Shown: positions 17,527 through 27,189, counted from the first letter of the stretch. The stretch is 64,000 nt of DNA from CAWBXL01 sp963837365 (GCA_963837365.1 CAWIMW010000002.1:310001-374000), one strand, 5' to 3'. Notes: generated by a model from the letters alone, not told the origin. Numbers and translations are program-made.

Positions 17527-18878
17527 AAACCGCACTTCGCGTAGAGCCTGACATCAGTGGCGCAGCTCTTCGTGGGGCAGCATCCACCGTTATTGATCAA
17601 GTCATTTTTTATGGCCTCTTCGGACTTTTAGGTTTTGCTCCCTTGGCCTTTGGAGCGGTCCAACCCTGGGCAATATTCGTGCTCGAATGTGGGGTAGCGG
17701 CGCTTTTTGTTGTGTGGCTCGTATCGCAAGCAAAGTCAGGTGATCTAAGGATCTCTGAGAGTCCACTATTCGCGCCCATGGTAGTTTTTGGTGTACTGAT
17801 CGCACTGCAAATTCTTGCCGGACGGACCGCCTACCGCTACCAAACCATCCACCACGGCATGCTGTATTGTGCCTATGGGTTGCTTTGCTTCCTGGTGGTG
17901 CAGTGTTTGCGGAAAACGTCTCAGGTTAGTTTTCTGGCAGTGGCCGCGTCGGCTTATGGTCTTGGACTGGCCGTATTCGCGATTTTCCAAAGCATTTCTT
18001 CAGATGGCAAGCTGTACTGGTTTGTAACCCCCAGTTCAGGTGGATGGATTTACGGCCCTTATGTAAATCACAACCACTATGCGGGGCTGATGGAGATGCT
18101 AATTCCCATTCCCCTGGTTGCGTCTCTCACCCATCTGGTGGAAAGACCGCGAAAAATGCTCGCTCTGGGGGCCGCCGCAGTTATGGCAAGCACAATTTTT
18201 TTGTCTGGATCACGCGGGGGCATGATTGCGTTTCTCGTACAGATCACAGTTCTGGGCCTATTCCTGCTCAGGCGCAAAAAAAGCCAGGCCGTGGCGTTTG
18301 CCTTGACGGGGTTCCTGGTGGTGATCGTCGGGCTCACGGTATGGCTCGGCGGCAGTGAACTGGGCAACCGGGTAGCCAGCATCCGCACCGAGACCGGCAC
18401 AGAAATTTCTGGCGGAACCCGCCTGGCCATCGTCCGTGATGGGTTGGAAATGTGGGCCGTCCGGCCGTTGTTGGGTTGGGGTTTGGGAAATTTCCCGGAG
18501 GTCTACCCGCAATACCGCAGCTTCTACACCAATTTGTTCGTGAATCAAGCCCATAATGACTACATTCAGTTGCTGGTTGAGATGGGTGCCTTGGGTTTGT
18601 TCACGATGCTATGGTTTCTCGCCCGAATGTACTACAGCGCGGCGGAGAAACTGGGAAGCTGGACTTCCAATGTCAATGGAGCGCTGACGCTTGCTGCCAT
18701 GCTGGGATGCACAGGGATTCTGGTTCACAGCCTAGTGGACTTCAATCTACAGATTCCCGCCAACGCGGCGTTTTTCTATGTGCTGTGCACCCTGAGCGCG
18801 ATGGAGCCCCGGTTCCCACTTCTGCATCATCGGCCCGGTTTCCGTCGGCCTTCGGAAAGTGCCGGGCTTTCAGCTTAA
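17523..18878 (+). CDS. O-antigen ligase / Wzy-type polymerase family membrane protein
   Basis: 451 residues, about 12 hydrophobic segments. The large periplasmic loop has the Wzy_C hallmarks: GGTRLAIVRDGLEMWAVRPL, LGWGLGNFPEVYPQYR and VNQAHNDYIQLLVEMGALGL (the H-N-x-Y motif). Proteins of this family ligate or polymerise undecaprenyl-linked saccharides at the periplasmic face. The start is TTG, overlapping the preceding stop. Whether it is WaaL-like or Wzy-like cannot be told; the adjacent Wzz-kinase favours a polymerase. A terminator hairpin follows. Confidence 0.85.
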   Translation: MKTALRVEPDISGAALRGAASTVIDQVIFYGLFGLLGFAPLAFGAVQPWAIFVLECGVAALFVVWLVSQAKSGDLRISESPLFAPMVVFGVLIALQILAGRTAYRYQTIHHGMLYCAYGLLCFLVVQCLRKTSQVSFLAVAASAYGLGLAVFAIFQSISSDGKLYWFVTPSSGGWIYGPYVNHNHYAGLMEMLIPIPLVASLTHLVERPRKMLALGAAAVMASTIFLSGSRGGMIAFLVQITVLGLFLLRRKKSQAVAFALTGFLVVIVGLTVWLGGSELGNRVASIRTETGTEISGGTRLAIVRDGLEMWAVRPLLGWGLGNFPEVYPQYRSFYTNLFVNQAHNDYIQLLVEMGALGLFTMLWFLARMYYSAAEKLGSWTSNVNGALTLAAMLGCTGILVHSLVDFNLQIPANAAFFYVLCTLSAMEPRFPLLHHRPGFRRPSESAGLSA

Positions 18879-18904
18879 ACTCCAACAACTTCTGCACAAG
18901 AAAA

Positions 18905-18930
18905 ACAGGCACGACCGAAGCCGTGCCTGT
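18905..18930. terminator. Bidirectional intrinsic terminator
   Basis: A perfect 9-bp stem ACAGGCACG/CGTGCCTGT with an 8-nt loop lies between convergent genes (ligase and FecR-like). On the minus strand the hairpin is followed by a short T run (the AAAAA at 18901-18905), so it can stop the FecR-like transcript; for the plus strand the T run is absent. Confidence 0.65.
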
Positions 18931-18954
18931 GGGAAACTTGTTGTCGCGAGGCAC

Positions 18955-19584
18955 TTACGGAGTAGACGGACTAAAGGGCTTTCCGCTTTGCAGGAGGGCC
19001 CACGCAATCAGTACTCCCGCGGCTGCGCCGCCAATTCCAATGATGATCGGCGAATCAAACACGCCGCCGCCCGCAGCAGGCGCCGCTCCATCATCCCGCC
19101 GGTCCTTGAAAGCGTAACGAGTTGTCTGTTGCCCGGCCGAGACGGTTGAACTGCCAGACTCATCCTGAACGCTTACATCACCCTTACGGGCAATTATCAT
19201 GACTTTCCCATCGCTGTCACTTACCTGAAATTCAGTCCAGGCATCGGAGGTAGGAGTCACTGTTACGTTCCCGGCGTGCATAGCCAGTTTCTTAGACGTT
19301 GCAACCGCGACGCTGCCATGGTCCAAACCCAATTTGCTGGATTCAAATTTGACCAGCGATCCCGGCAGGATGGCCACGCTGGAACCGGTGGAACTGATGC
19401 TAGCCGCTGAATTGCCTTCGGTCTGTACCAAATCGCCTGGAAACACCGCCGCTGATGCAGGGGCTGGAGAACCATTCACCCAGGTTTTCCCATTGGTATG
19501 AAGCATGGCCGCACCAGAATCGGCAGCCATCAAAGACGCAGGACAAACCAGTACCATGAACCAACAAACGAATTTCCGGATCAT
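18955..19584 (-). CDS. Secreted FecR-like domain protein with C-terminal membrane helix
   Basis: 209 residues with a clear signal peptide (FVCWFMVLVCPASLMAADS). The mature part resembles the FecR domain: AMLHTNGKTWVNGSPAPASA, then GDLVQTEGNSAASISSTGSS and a long SVAVATSKKLAMHAGNVTV stretch. A Gly/Ala-rich region and one C-terminal hydrophobic helix (IIIGIGGAAAGVLIAWALLQ) follow. It lacks the cytoplasmic N-terminal anti-sigma part of true FecR. The gene is divergent from the nucleotide-sugar dehydrogenase, and 280 bp separate them. Function is unknown; proteins of this type often accompany exopolysaccharide loci. Confidence 0.72.
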   Translation of the reverse strand: MIRKFVCWFMVLVCPASLMAADSGAAMLHTNGKTWVNGSPAPASAAVFPGDLVQTEGNSAASISSTGSSVAILPGSLVKFESSKLGLDHGSVAVATSKKLAMHAGNVTVTPTSDAWTEFQVSDSDGKVMIIARKGDVSVQDESGSSTVSAGQQTTRYAFKDRRDDGAAPAAGGGVFDSPIIIGIGGAAAGVLIAWALLQSGKPFSPSTP

Positions 19585-19864
19585 TCGTAGGACCCTTTCA
19601 ACTTGTTGTGACGAAGGCTTTTACTCATGCTAGCTTCGATTCAATGCTAACGTCAATCACTAATTGTCATCCAAGCACCCTTTCGAGTACGTATTGCCGG
19701 ATTATGGTGCCTTACCACGTTATCATTATGAATCCGCAGGTGACGAACGTAATCCAGAATCTGGAAAAATACATTTTCCGAACAACGCCAATCTGAGAAC
19801 CTATTGCATTCTGCCAGCCGTCCCCTCGGCTGTGGCATACTGAGACTTCCAGGAACCCAAATAC

Positions 19865-21223
19865 ATGAGCAGCCAGACAATCGCTTCCGCATCCATCACC
19901 GAAATCACAAAGAAAATTCAAAATCGCCAAGCCAAAGTCGGAATTATCGGCTTGGGCTACGTGGGCCTGCCTCTTGCCTTGCTGTACACAGAGCAAAAGT
20001 TTCCCGTAACCGGATTTGATATTGATGAGCGCAAAGTTTCTACGTTGCGCCAGGGTGGTTCGTATATTTACCGTATTGAAGCCAGCGAGATTAAACAAGC
20101 CCGGGAGCAGGGATTCGAAGCAACCTCGGACTATGGCCGCATCAAGGAAATGGACGCAATCATTATCTGCGTCCCCACTCCGCTCAATGAATACCACGAA
20201 CCCGATCTAAGCTACATCACGAATACGGCTGCTTCGATCGCTCCGCATTTGCGCGCCGGGCAGCTCGTCGTCTTGGAGAGTACGACCTACCCGGGCACCA
20301 CCGAAGAGGTCATGATTCCGATCCTGGAGAAGGGCAACAGCGGGGGACTCAAAGCCGCTCGCGGCGAAAGCTCGAATGGTGCGGAATTTTATGTTGCGTT
20401 TTCTCCCGAGCGGGAAGACCCCGGCAACACCAGCGTGGCGCGGCGAGATATTCCCAAAGTCGTGGGCGGCCTTAACCCGCCCGCGGCAGAGCTGTCAGCG
20501 GCTCTCTACGGATCCATTTTCAATCGCGTGGTACGTGTATCTTCCCCCGCGGCAGCGGAGATGACCAAGCTGCTGGAAAACATCTACCGTTGCGTGAACA
20601 TCGCACTGGTCAACGAGCTCAAGATGCTGTCCCTGCGGATGGGGCTGGACATTTGGGAGGTCATTGCCGCAGCTTCTACCAAGCCTTTTGGATTTCACCC
20701 CTTCTATCCGGGGCCAGGCCTCGGCGGACACTGCATTCCAGTCGATCCGTTCTATCTCTCCTGGAAGGCCAAAGAGTGGGATTTCCGTACTCGGTTCATC
20801 GAACTGGCGGGCGAGATCAATACCAACATGCCCTATTTTGTAATTGAGTCGGTCGCCAAGGCGCTCAATCGGCATCAAAAGGCGATGAATGGCTCGAAGG
20901 TTCTGATTTTAGGGGTGGCCTACAAGAAAGACATCGACGATCTGCGGGAATCCCCCGCATTGACCATTATCGAATTGCTCCAGAAAGAAGGCGTCCAGGT
21001 CAGCTACAACGATCCCTACTTTCCCGCCATCGGCAAGGGACGCAAATACGACCTGCAAATGCAGAGGGTACCTTTGGATAATTTGGGGCAATACGACTGT
21101 GTCCTCATTGTCACCGACCACTCGGATTATGACTATGGCAAGATAGTCAAGGAATCCAAACTGGTGGTGGACACTCGTAATGCAACCCGCGGCATCCAGG
21201 ACGCGAAGATTGTCCACTGCTAA
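19865..21223 (+). CDS. UDP-N-acetyl-sugar / UDP-glucose 6-dehydrogenase
   Basis: 452 residues. KVGIIGLGYVGLPLALLY is the NAD-binding fold; ICVPTPLNEYHEPDL and VLESTTYPGTTEEV are central motifs; GPGLGGHCIPVDPFYLSW carries the catalytic Cys in the G-G-H-C-I-P-V-D-P form typical of the WbpA/TviB/CapL group, which oxidises UDP-HexNAc; LILGVAYKKDIDDLRESPAL is the C-terminal domain signature. The enzyme makes uronic-acid donors for capsule or EPS. The 280 bp upstream hold a 6-bp hairpin (CAGCCG/CGGCTG near 19815-19832) but no clear promoter. Confidence 0.88.
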   Translation: MSSQTIASASITEITKKIQNRQAKVGIIGLGYVGLPLALLYTEQKFPVTGFDIDERKVSTLRQGGSYIYRIEASEIKQAREQGFEATSDYGRIKEMDAIIICVPTPLNEYHEPDLSYITNTAASIAPHLRAGQLVVLESTTYPGTTEEVMIPILEKGNSGGLKAARGESSNGAEFYVAFSPEREDPGNTSVARRDIPKVVGGLNPPAAELSAALYGSIFNRVVRVSSPAAAEMTKLLENIYRCVNIALVNELKMLSLRMGLDIWEVIAAASTKPFGFHPFYPGPGLGGHCIPVDPFYLSWKAKEWDFRTRFIELAGEINTNMPYFVIESVAKALNRHQKAMNGSKVLILGVAYKKDIDDLRESPALTIIELLQKEGVQVSYNDPYFPAIGKGRKYDLQMQRVPLDNLGQYDCVLIVTDHSDYDYGKIVKESKLVVDTRNATRGIQDAKIVHC

Positions 21224-21505
21224 GGAGACTGCCCCTGTTTCGTCCGTAGGCTCCTAAAAGGGGTCTGAGTAGTACCAAAACTGAACTTTTTTGCCGCCCA
21301 TCTAAGGCGTTTCTGGTACGATATTTCCTAATAGAGCTAAGTACTTCATAGCTAAGTCCTTGCTTCTGTTGCATCTCGTGGAAGTGGCCTTATTCGTGCA
21401 CCAACACGGGCCGGAAGCGCTTACCATCCCTGGTTCTAATGTGACGGTCCCAGGTTTGGAGCCCTTCGTGACTGTCACTCTGGCAGAAGGAAAGCAACCG
21501 GCATC

Positions 21506-22549
21506 ATGACCTCCGCTCCGGAGAATACTCTGTTTTCGTTACTCCCATCCAAGCGTCCGCCATGGATCCAGTTCCTGCTCAGCTTCGGCACGCATAGTGT
21601 TGCCTTATTTGCTTTGGTTTGGGTCGGAGTGCTGCATCCGGAGGTTTTGCCCCGACCGGAAAATCACTATCGTTTCATACCTCTGCTGACAACGCCGCCT
21701 GTGAGCCTCAAGCCTGCGCCTCTGCGTGTATTCAAAAGCCCGGCGACGGTTGAGCCAAGGATTGAAGCGCTGCGCCTCCCTCAGGAGATCCGCCGCGAGA
21801 AACAACCGGATGATTTGCCGACGGCCCCGAAGGTCACTCTGGCGGCGACCAAACCTGAGGAATTGCCGACAAGTAAACCCGTCATTCCCCGTCAACTGGT
21901 AAAAACCAATGTGTTCTCCACCGGAAGCTCGGCCACTGCAACCATCGCGGCGGCTCCGCAGAAAGTTCAGACCGGAGGTTTTGGCGATCCCAATGGTGTT
22001 CCAGCACGGGAAAATAATGGAAAGCCGGTCAACATCGCCCAATTGGGTTCGTTTGATCTTCCATCAGGCCCCGGTTATGGAAACGGAACTGCTGGGGCAA
22101 AGGGAGCACGTGGTGTGGTCGCAAGTGCCGGATTTGGAAGCGGGACCGCAATCGGTGACGGAAGCGGGACGATAAACACGACTCGCGGAAACGGAACGGT
22201 AAAGCAGGCTGGCTTTGGCGATGCCGCTGCTGTTGCGGCTACTCCGATGCATACAAAGCCGGTTGAGAATGCAGCATCAAAGACGGTATCGGCGGAAATC
22301 ATTTCCAAGCCTAATCCGGTTTACACCGAGGAAGCGCGCAAGCTGCGTATTGAAGGCGAAGTTCTTCTCGAAGTAGTTTTTGAATCCAACGGCAAGATAC
22401 GCGTCGTAAAAGTCGTACGCGGACTTGGGCATGGACTGGATGAGGCAGCGATGAGGGCAGCGGAACAGATACGCTTCCGCCCTGCGCTACAAGACGGGCA
22501 GCCTGTAGATTTTACGGCCGTCCTTCACATTATGTTTCAATTGGCCTAA
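21506..22549 (+). CDS. TonB-family energy transducer / TonB-like protein
   Basis: 347 residues. One N-terminal membrane helix (FLLSFGTHSVALFALVWVGV), a proline- and lysine-rich linker, a glycine-rich region with repeated GFG and G-x-G segments (about residues 155-240), and a C-terminal TonB domain (VYTEEARKLRIEGEVLLEVV, ending in GQPVDFTAVLHIMFQLA). It should span the periplasm and pass proton-motive energy to an outer-membrane receptor, or act as a fusion-type TonB. Common in Acidobacteriota (inference). The M48 peptidase gene follows 27 bp downstream. Confidence 0.82.
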   Translation: MTSAPENTLFSLLPSKRPPWIQFLLSFGTHSVALFALVWVGVLHPEVLPRPENHYRFIPLLTTPPVSLKPAPLRVFKSPATVEPRIEALRLPQEIRREKQPDDLPTAPKVTLAATKPEELPTSKPVIPRQLVKTNVFSTGSSATATIAAAPQKVQTGGFGDPNGVPARENNGKPVNIAQLGSFDLPSGPGYGNGTAGAKGARGVVASAGFGSGTAIGDGSGTINTTRGNGTVKQAGFGDAAAVAATPMHTKPVENAASKTVSAEIISKPNPVYTEEARKLRIEGEVLLEVVFESNGKIRVVKVVRGLGHGLDEAAMRAAEQIRFRPALQDGQPVDFTAVLHIMFQLA

Positions 22550-22576
22550 GCAAAGGCCGTTAGGAAAAGAGGTTCT

Positions 22577-24298
22577 ATGCGTAATTGGAGAGGTTCTTTT
22601 CTGCTCATGGTCGTGACTCTGAGCATCCTGACTCTGCCCATGATTGCGGAAGACCAGCCTTCGTCAGACGCGGTGCCAAAGGGTACGACGGCACAGAGCT
22701 CGACGCAAACCAATCTGTCTACACCCAGCACCTTCGATCAAGTGGTGAATCGGGTGGTGGAGCGCGAGCGTGCTTTCAATGAGCAAATGCGTACTTTACA
22801 TCCGTTGATCGAAACCTATATTCAGACGCTTACTCCAGAACATGAGCTCGGGTTGGTACCCACGGGCGATACCTATTTCCTAGGCAAGCTCGACCTGCAA
22901 AATGGAGTGGAGGATCATTCCTTTCTCGAAGCTCCCAAGGGAAGCCACGGATTCTTTACCCGACTTACAAAACCCTTTGTCCCCCGTTTCTTGCCACGTG
23001 GATTCGCTCAGATGGTCCTATTAGACAGCAATTTTGATCGCTCAAAATATGACTTTTCTTTTGTCCGGCGGGAATTTCTGGGAGAGATCCGCTGCTTAGT
23101 GATTGATGTGCTGCCCAAGAAGGATTCAGGCAATGGTCGCTTTATAGGCCGGATCTGGGTTGAAGATCAGGATTACAACATCGTGCGCTTCAACGGTACG
23201 TACGGGCCGATCCGTCGTCCAGCACATTACTTCCACTTCGACAGCTGGCGTTTGAATATGCGGCCCGGCACATGGCTACCAGCGTACGTTTACAGCGAGG
23301 AATCGCATATTGATATTGGCCTGGCACACGACCTGCGATTCAAGGCCCAAACCCGGCTCTGGGGATACAACCTTAACCGCGCGGCCCGAAACGAAGAGTT
23401 CACACAAATCGTTGTCGACAATCCTCAGACCATACACGATCAAAGTGACGCAGCGCAGGATGCAACTCCGGTGGAAAGTCAACGCATGTGGGAACGGCAG
23501 GCAGAGGATAACGCGATTGAACGCATGGAAAAAGTCGGACTACTGGCGCCGGAAGGCGAGGTTGACAAGGTCTTACAAACGGTCGCGAACAATTTGATCG
23601 TTACCAATAATCTGAACATTGAGCCTGCGGTACGTACGCGCGTTCTGCTGACTCTGCCGCTCGAGTCATTCACCATTGGCCACACCATTGTGCTGAGTCG
23701 CGGGCTGCTGGATGTATTGCCGGATGAGGCATCCCTGGCGATGGTGATCGGCCACGAACTCAGTCATATCATTCTTGGGCACCGTCTCGATACAACCCTT
23801 GCTTTCAATGACAAAATGTTCTTTAGTGATGAGAACACCATGTCGCAGCTGGACTTCTCGCATGATGCCGTAGAAGAGGATGCTGCGGACAAAAAGGCGA
23901 TGGAACTGTTGGCCGACTCACCGTATAAGGACAAACTGGAGAGTTCCGCGCTGTTCCTGAAAGTGTTGCAGGCCCGGGCCCCGGACCTGAAGAACCTGAT
24001 CCGCTCCCACTTAGGAAATAATTTGACCGACGGGAAATCTTCAGTGCGTATGGCCGCGTTGTTGCAGTCAGCGCCACAACTTGAAATGAGAAAGACCGAT
24101 CAAATCGCGGCCTTGCCGTTGGGGGCACGCATCAAACTGGACCCCTGGAGCAGCCGCATCGAATTGATAAAGACAAAACCGGTGGCATTGACTTCACCCA
24201 GCGAAAAAATGCCCTTTCAGGTCACGCCCTTCTTCCCTTACCTGACTCGCATCACAAATTCGGGCGCAGAGAAGATGGCGCTGGCTCCCGCAAAATAA
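22577..24298 (+). CDS. M48-family zinc metallopeptidase, exported
   Basis: 573 residues with an N-terminal signal peptide (SFLLMVVTLSILTLPMIAE). The active-site helix is HELSH (His393-Glu394-His397), followed by LDFSHDAVEEDAADKKAMEL, which supplies the third zinc ligand region (E-x-x-A-D). VVERERAFNEQMRTLHPLIE and a beta-rich region (RYDFSFVRREFLGE type strands) form a large N-terminal domain preceding the peptidase; it resembles the LolA/outer-membrane beta folds of acidobacterial M48 proteins (inference). Periplasmic or outer-membrane quality control is likely. It lies 27 bp after the TonB-like gene. Confidence 0.83.
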   Translation: MRNWRGSFLLMVVTLSILTLPMIAEDQPSSDAVPKGTTAQSSTQTNLSTPSTFDQVVNRVVERERAFNEQMRTLHPLIETYIQTLTPEHELGLVPTGDTYFLGKLDLQNGVEDHSFLEAPKGSHGFFTRLTKPFVPRFLPRGFAQMVLLDSNFDRSKYDFSFVRREFLGEIRCLVIDVLPKKDSGNGRFIGRIWVEDQDYNIVRFNGTYGPIRRPAHYFHFDSWRLNMRPGTWLPAYVYSEESHIDIGLAHDLRFKAQTRLWGYNLNRAARNEEFTQIVVDNPQTIHDQSDAAQDATPVESQRMWERQAEDNAIERMEKVGLLAPEGEVDKVLQTVANNLIVTNNLNIEPAVRTRVLLTLPLESFTIGHTIVLSRGLLDVLPDEASLAMVIGHELSHIILGHRLDTTLAFNDKMFFSDENTMSQLDFSHDAVEEDAADKKAMELLADSPYKDKLESSALFLKVLQARAPDLKNLIRSHLGNNLTDGKSSVRMAALLQSAPQLEMRKTDQIAALPLGARIKLDPWSSRIELIKTKPVALTSPSEKMPFQVTPFFPYLTRITNSGAEKMALAPAK

Positions 24299-24313
24299 GT
24301 CCGCATAAATAGA

Positions 24314-24341
24314 AACGCCTGGGCAGGCTCACCCAGGCGTT
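24314..24341. terminator. Bidirectional intrinsic terminator
   Basis: A perfect 10-bp stem AACGCCTGGG/CCCAGGCGTT with an 8-nt loop between the M48 peptidase (plus) and the Flp pilin (minus). No T run follows on the plus strand. Confidence 0.65.
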
Positions 24342-24368
24342 CGCAAATCAGAAATTTATATCGTCTTG

Positions 24369-24536
24369 TTATTGACCGATCGCGCTACCTACGCTTGAAA
24401 ACACATTGTTAGCATTGGAGCCAATCAAACGGACAGTCCCCACGACGATAACCAGGATGACCGCGAGCATCACGGCATACTCCGCGATGTCCTGGCCTTC
24501 CTCGTCCGACCATAGCTTACGTAAGAACGTAACCAA
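24369..24536 (-). CDS. flp: Flp-type (type IVb) pilin
   Basis: 55 residues from TTG at 24536 (TTG-GTT-ACG), preceded by GGAGGGG. The protein has SDEEGQDIAEYAVMLAVILV, the classic Flp pilin signature: short basic leader, a G-Q-D-x-x-E-Y processing region and one hydrophobic helix (residues 20-37), then a short polar tail ending SSVGSAIGQ. It would be cleaved by a prepilin peptidase and assembled into tight-adherence pili. No tad genes are in the window, so the rest of the system lies elsewhere. Upstream 24537-24713 is intergenic, with no recognisable promoter. Confidence 0.85.
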   Translation of the reverse strand: MVTFLRKLWSDEEGQDIAEYAVMLAVILVIVVGTVRLIGSNANNVFSSVGSAIGQ

Positions 24537-24713
24537 GTATCCCCTCCTCGCGCTTTGGCGCTTGGCGCGAAACCTGAGAACCGGTTTGCCCTAAATGTGG
24601 CAATCCCCAGGGATGTCCTCAAATCACTCGACAAGTGACATGCTATGAGTTCGGCAAGATTCGGCCAATGGCCCTGAGGTGGCAGTCTATAGCACCAAAG
24701 TGGGGTTATCTGA

Positions 24714-25397
24714 TTAGATAATAGTCTTAAGCGGAAGAGATTGATTCACGGCGAACAGCGCCAGCTCCAACCTGGTAGAAACACCCAACTTATCGAATAT
24801 ATTACTGAGGTGGTGTTTGACCGTGTCTTCACTGATCTTGAAGTACTCAGCGATTTCCTTGTTCGCATAACCGGCAACAACCGCTGAGACGATCTCCAGT
24901 TCCCGCGGGGTGAGCCCGAATTTCTTCTGCCTGGCCTCTTCGCCGGACGATTGAACCAGTGATCTCAGATATTGCACTAGATTGGAGACACTTTCCCGCC
25001 CTACCCAGTATTCGCCGGACATGACGGTATGAATACTCTTCAACAAGAGTTGTGTAGCCGAGTCTTTTAACACGACTCCCCGCGCGCCTAACTGGAGTGC
25101 TTCCACAATCTGTTGCTTCTCGGCGGCGGCAGTCAGAAGAATCACCCGCACGGATTGTTGCCCAGATCCCAAATCGCGCAAGGCTTCCAACCCCGGATGG
25201 CGGGGCATGGCTAGATCGAGCAGCAAAATATCGGGCTTCAGTTCCCGCGCCATCTTGACCGCTTCCGCGCCGTCGCAAGCTTCCCCGATCACCTTCAGGC
25301 CGGGCTCGGCTTCAAGAAGGCGTCGCAAACCATCGCGGAAAATCGGATGATCGTCGGCGATCAAAATATTAATGTTTTGAAACTTACGGCTGTCCAT
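24714..25397 (-). CDS. NarL/LuxR-family response regulator
   Basis: 227 residues. The N-terminal receiver has the acidic pocket (LIADDHPIF), the phosphoacceptor in DILLLDLAMP, a Thr in LLTAAAE and a Lys in GVVLKDSAT. The C-terminal helix-turn-helix has LTPRELEIVSAVVAGYANKE and TVKHHLSNIFDKLGVSTRLE, the GerE/LuxR signature. It overlaps the upstream kinase gene by 14 bp, so the pair is co-translated. Target genes are unknown; the pair lies between polysaccharide and rlmN genes. Confidence 0.92.
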   Translation of the reverse strand: MDSRKFQNINILIADDHPIFRDGLRRLLEAEPGLKVIGEACDGAEAVKMARELKPDILLLDLAMPRHPGLEALRDLGSGQQSVRVILLTAAAEKQQIVEALQLGARGVVLKDSATQLLLKSIHTVMSGEYWVGRESVSNLVQYLRSLVQSSGEEARQKKFGLTPRELEIVSAVVAGYANKEIAEYFKISEDTVKHHLSNIFDKLGVSTRLELALFAVNQSLPLKTII

Positions 25398-27189
25398 ACG
25401 CCACTTCCCGGTTTTGATTTTGTGGAATGCTGATTTCTAGACGTGAACCGAGGCCTGGATTTGATTCTATCGTGAGTTCACCCGCAATCAAATGGACCCG
25501 CTCCTTAATGACAACTGGCCCCTTGCGCTGCCTCTCCATTTGCTCCAACGAAAGCCTACCAGAAAAGGGGAAGCCTGCGCCGTCATCTTCGATCGCGACT
25601 CTCCACTTGCTGTCTTCCGAAGCGAGGCGAACCAGGACATGTTTCGCGCCACTGTGCTTGCGGACATTCACCAGCCCTTCTTGCACGATGCGCGCAAGTT
25701 CGCGGCAAATTTGCTGTGGCATATCCAACTCATCCACCTGACATACGAAGCGGGCAGAGATTCCGGTCTCCCGCTGAAAACGCTCGACCGTGTCAGCAAG
25801 AAACGCAACCATGCGACGGGAATCAACATCCAGCGACTTCATCTGCTGCATGAGTTCCCGCAGTTTCAGGACTTCTTCCCGCATCAGTTTCTGGATTCTT
25901 CCCAATTCCTCCGGCACAACACTGGAATTGTTGACCGCCTGGCGCTTCAGCACGTCGACTTGCATTTCCATGGCGATCAGAGACTGCACAGCGCCATCAT
26001 GCAGCTCCCGGGCAAAACGCGCGCGTTCGACAGCCCCAGCGCGCAGGCGCAAGCGGCGCAGGAGATACACGTTATAAACCGCGGGCCCAACGTGATGGAT
26101 CAACTCCTGAAGAAAACGCAGTTCGTCTTCAATACGCCCAATCGAGACCGGCTCAAAAATAAAAATTCGTCCCCACCATGCTTTAGGAAATTGGAATGAC
26201 ATGGCAATCACCGACCGGAAAGGGTGCCGCTCCGCCAGCAGACTGAGCGGCGCAACCGGCATGTCGCGTAATCCAGTTCCCGGTTGATTCAGGGCCGTGC
26301 AAGAAACCCCTTGCTTGACGCGACGGGCGTAGCAAGTGGTCGCTGGTAAATTATAGAGATAGGTTGGACCGTCATTCGCAGAGGGTTCCAGCCAATTCAA
26401 CACCGTGGGCGTCCCATTTAAAGACCGCACTTCCGATACAAAAATGTGATGGCTGTTGGCTTCCTGTGACGCAAGCACAACGTAGCTTGCGTTATACATG
26501 GTAATGAATTCGCCAAGAATTCCCTGCAATGTGCCGGCCAGTCCAGCTTCAACACTAGCCCGGCCGAGGACTCGAGTGATGACTGCCTTTTCCGAGAGCA
26601 ACTGCTTTTGCTGTTCAGCTAATGAACCTAGAAGCAGGCCCAGAACAAGGAGATACATGGACCTCATGAATAGAGTCTGTGGTTCAAGGGAGGCGTGAGC
26701 AGCAGCGTTCAAGAGGCCATGGCGCAGGGCCAAGCTTTCCGCCCAAAGTAAGCTGATTGCCGATAAAGCCGTGGCCAAAGTTTCAGGAAGTCCCCAACGA
26801 TAGGCTGCCGCGGTAATGACAAATACATAAAAGAGAAAAAAAGGATTGCTCGGACCGACCGCGAATAGCGAGATCAGTGCCGGCCAGACCACATCCGCAC
26901 TATGCACCATGAGGCGGAAAGCCGTCGTGGATTCCTGCCTTCGTCGCAGCAGGATGATGATCACAACCCCCTGGGCGATATAAAACGCCAGTAATCCGGC
27001 AGCCCATGCCACCAAGGCAGGATTGATTTCCGAAGGGTCTATCAGTAACGCAATCAGCGCAGATATTGCGAGGAACACGCGTGCCGTCGCCAACCAGCGC
27101 TCGATGCGGCGTACTTCATCCGGACTGACGGGTGCGCGCATTCGCCATAGTGATCGTTGCCGAAAAAATGGAATGGAAGAAAGAGACAA
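25384..27189 (-). CDS. NarL-type sensor histidine kinase with membrane and GAF-like sensor
   Basis: 601 residues from TTG (27189); an ATG at 27141 is an alternative. The first about 200 residues have six to seven hydrophobic segments (for example LFAVGPSNPFFLFYVFVITA), a MASE-like module. A GAF-like cytosolic domain follows, with a Cys-containing segment (ATTCYARRVKQGVSC). The C-terminus is a HisKA_3 domain with FARELHDGAVQSLIAMEMQ, where His is the phosphoacceptor, and a HATPase domain (RIVQEGLVNVRKHSGAKH, EDDGAGFPF). It phosphorylates the regulator encoded by the overlapping downstream gene. Confidence 0.86.
   Translation of the reverse strand: MSLSSIPFFRQRSLWRMRAPVSPDEVRRIERWLATARVFLAISALIALLIDPSEINPALVAWAAGLLAFYIAQGVVIIILLRRRQESTTAFRLMVHSADVVWPALISLFAVGPSNPFFLFYVFVITAAAYRWGLPETLATALSAISLLWAESLALRHGLLNAAAHASLEPQTLFMRSMYLLVLGLLLGSLAEQQKQLLSEKAVITRVLGRASVEAGLAGTLQGILGEFITMYNASYVVLASQEANSHHIFVSEVRSLNGTPTVLNWLEPSANDGPTYLYNLPATTCYARRVKQGVSCTALNQPGTGLRDMPVAPLSLLAERHPFRSVIAMSFQFPKAWWGRIFIFEPVSIGRIEDELRFLQELIHHVGPAVYNVYLLRRLRLRAGAVERARFARELHDGAVQSLIAMEMQVDVLKRQAVNNSSVVPEELGRIQKLMREEVLKLRELMQQMKSLDVDSRRMVAFLADTVERFQRETGISARFVCQVDELDMPQQICRELARIVQEGLVNVRKHSGAKHVLVRLASEDSKWRVAIEDDGAGFPFSGRLSLEQMERQRKGPVVIKERVHLIAGELTIESNPGLGSRLEISIPQNQNREVAYGQP

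Noticed and set aside
19585..19864. Hairpin CAGCCG/CGGCTG as a regulatory element
   Set aside because: Six-bp stem only, no T run, no matching promoter hexamers at correct spacing.
24600..24680. Sigma-54-like element TTGGCCGAATCTTGCC (minus strand) upstream of flp
   Set aside because: The spacing between GG and GC is 9 nt; the -24/-12 element needs 10, so I do not call it.
25492..26199. Plus-strand frame of 235 codons opposite the NarL-type kinase
   Set aside because: Antisense shadow; the kinase motifs in the other strand are clear.
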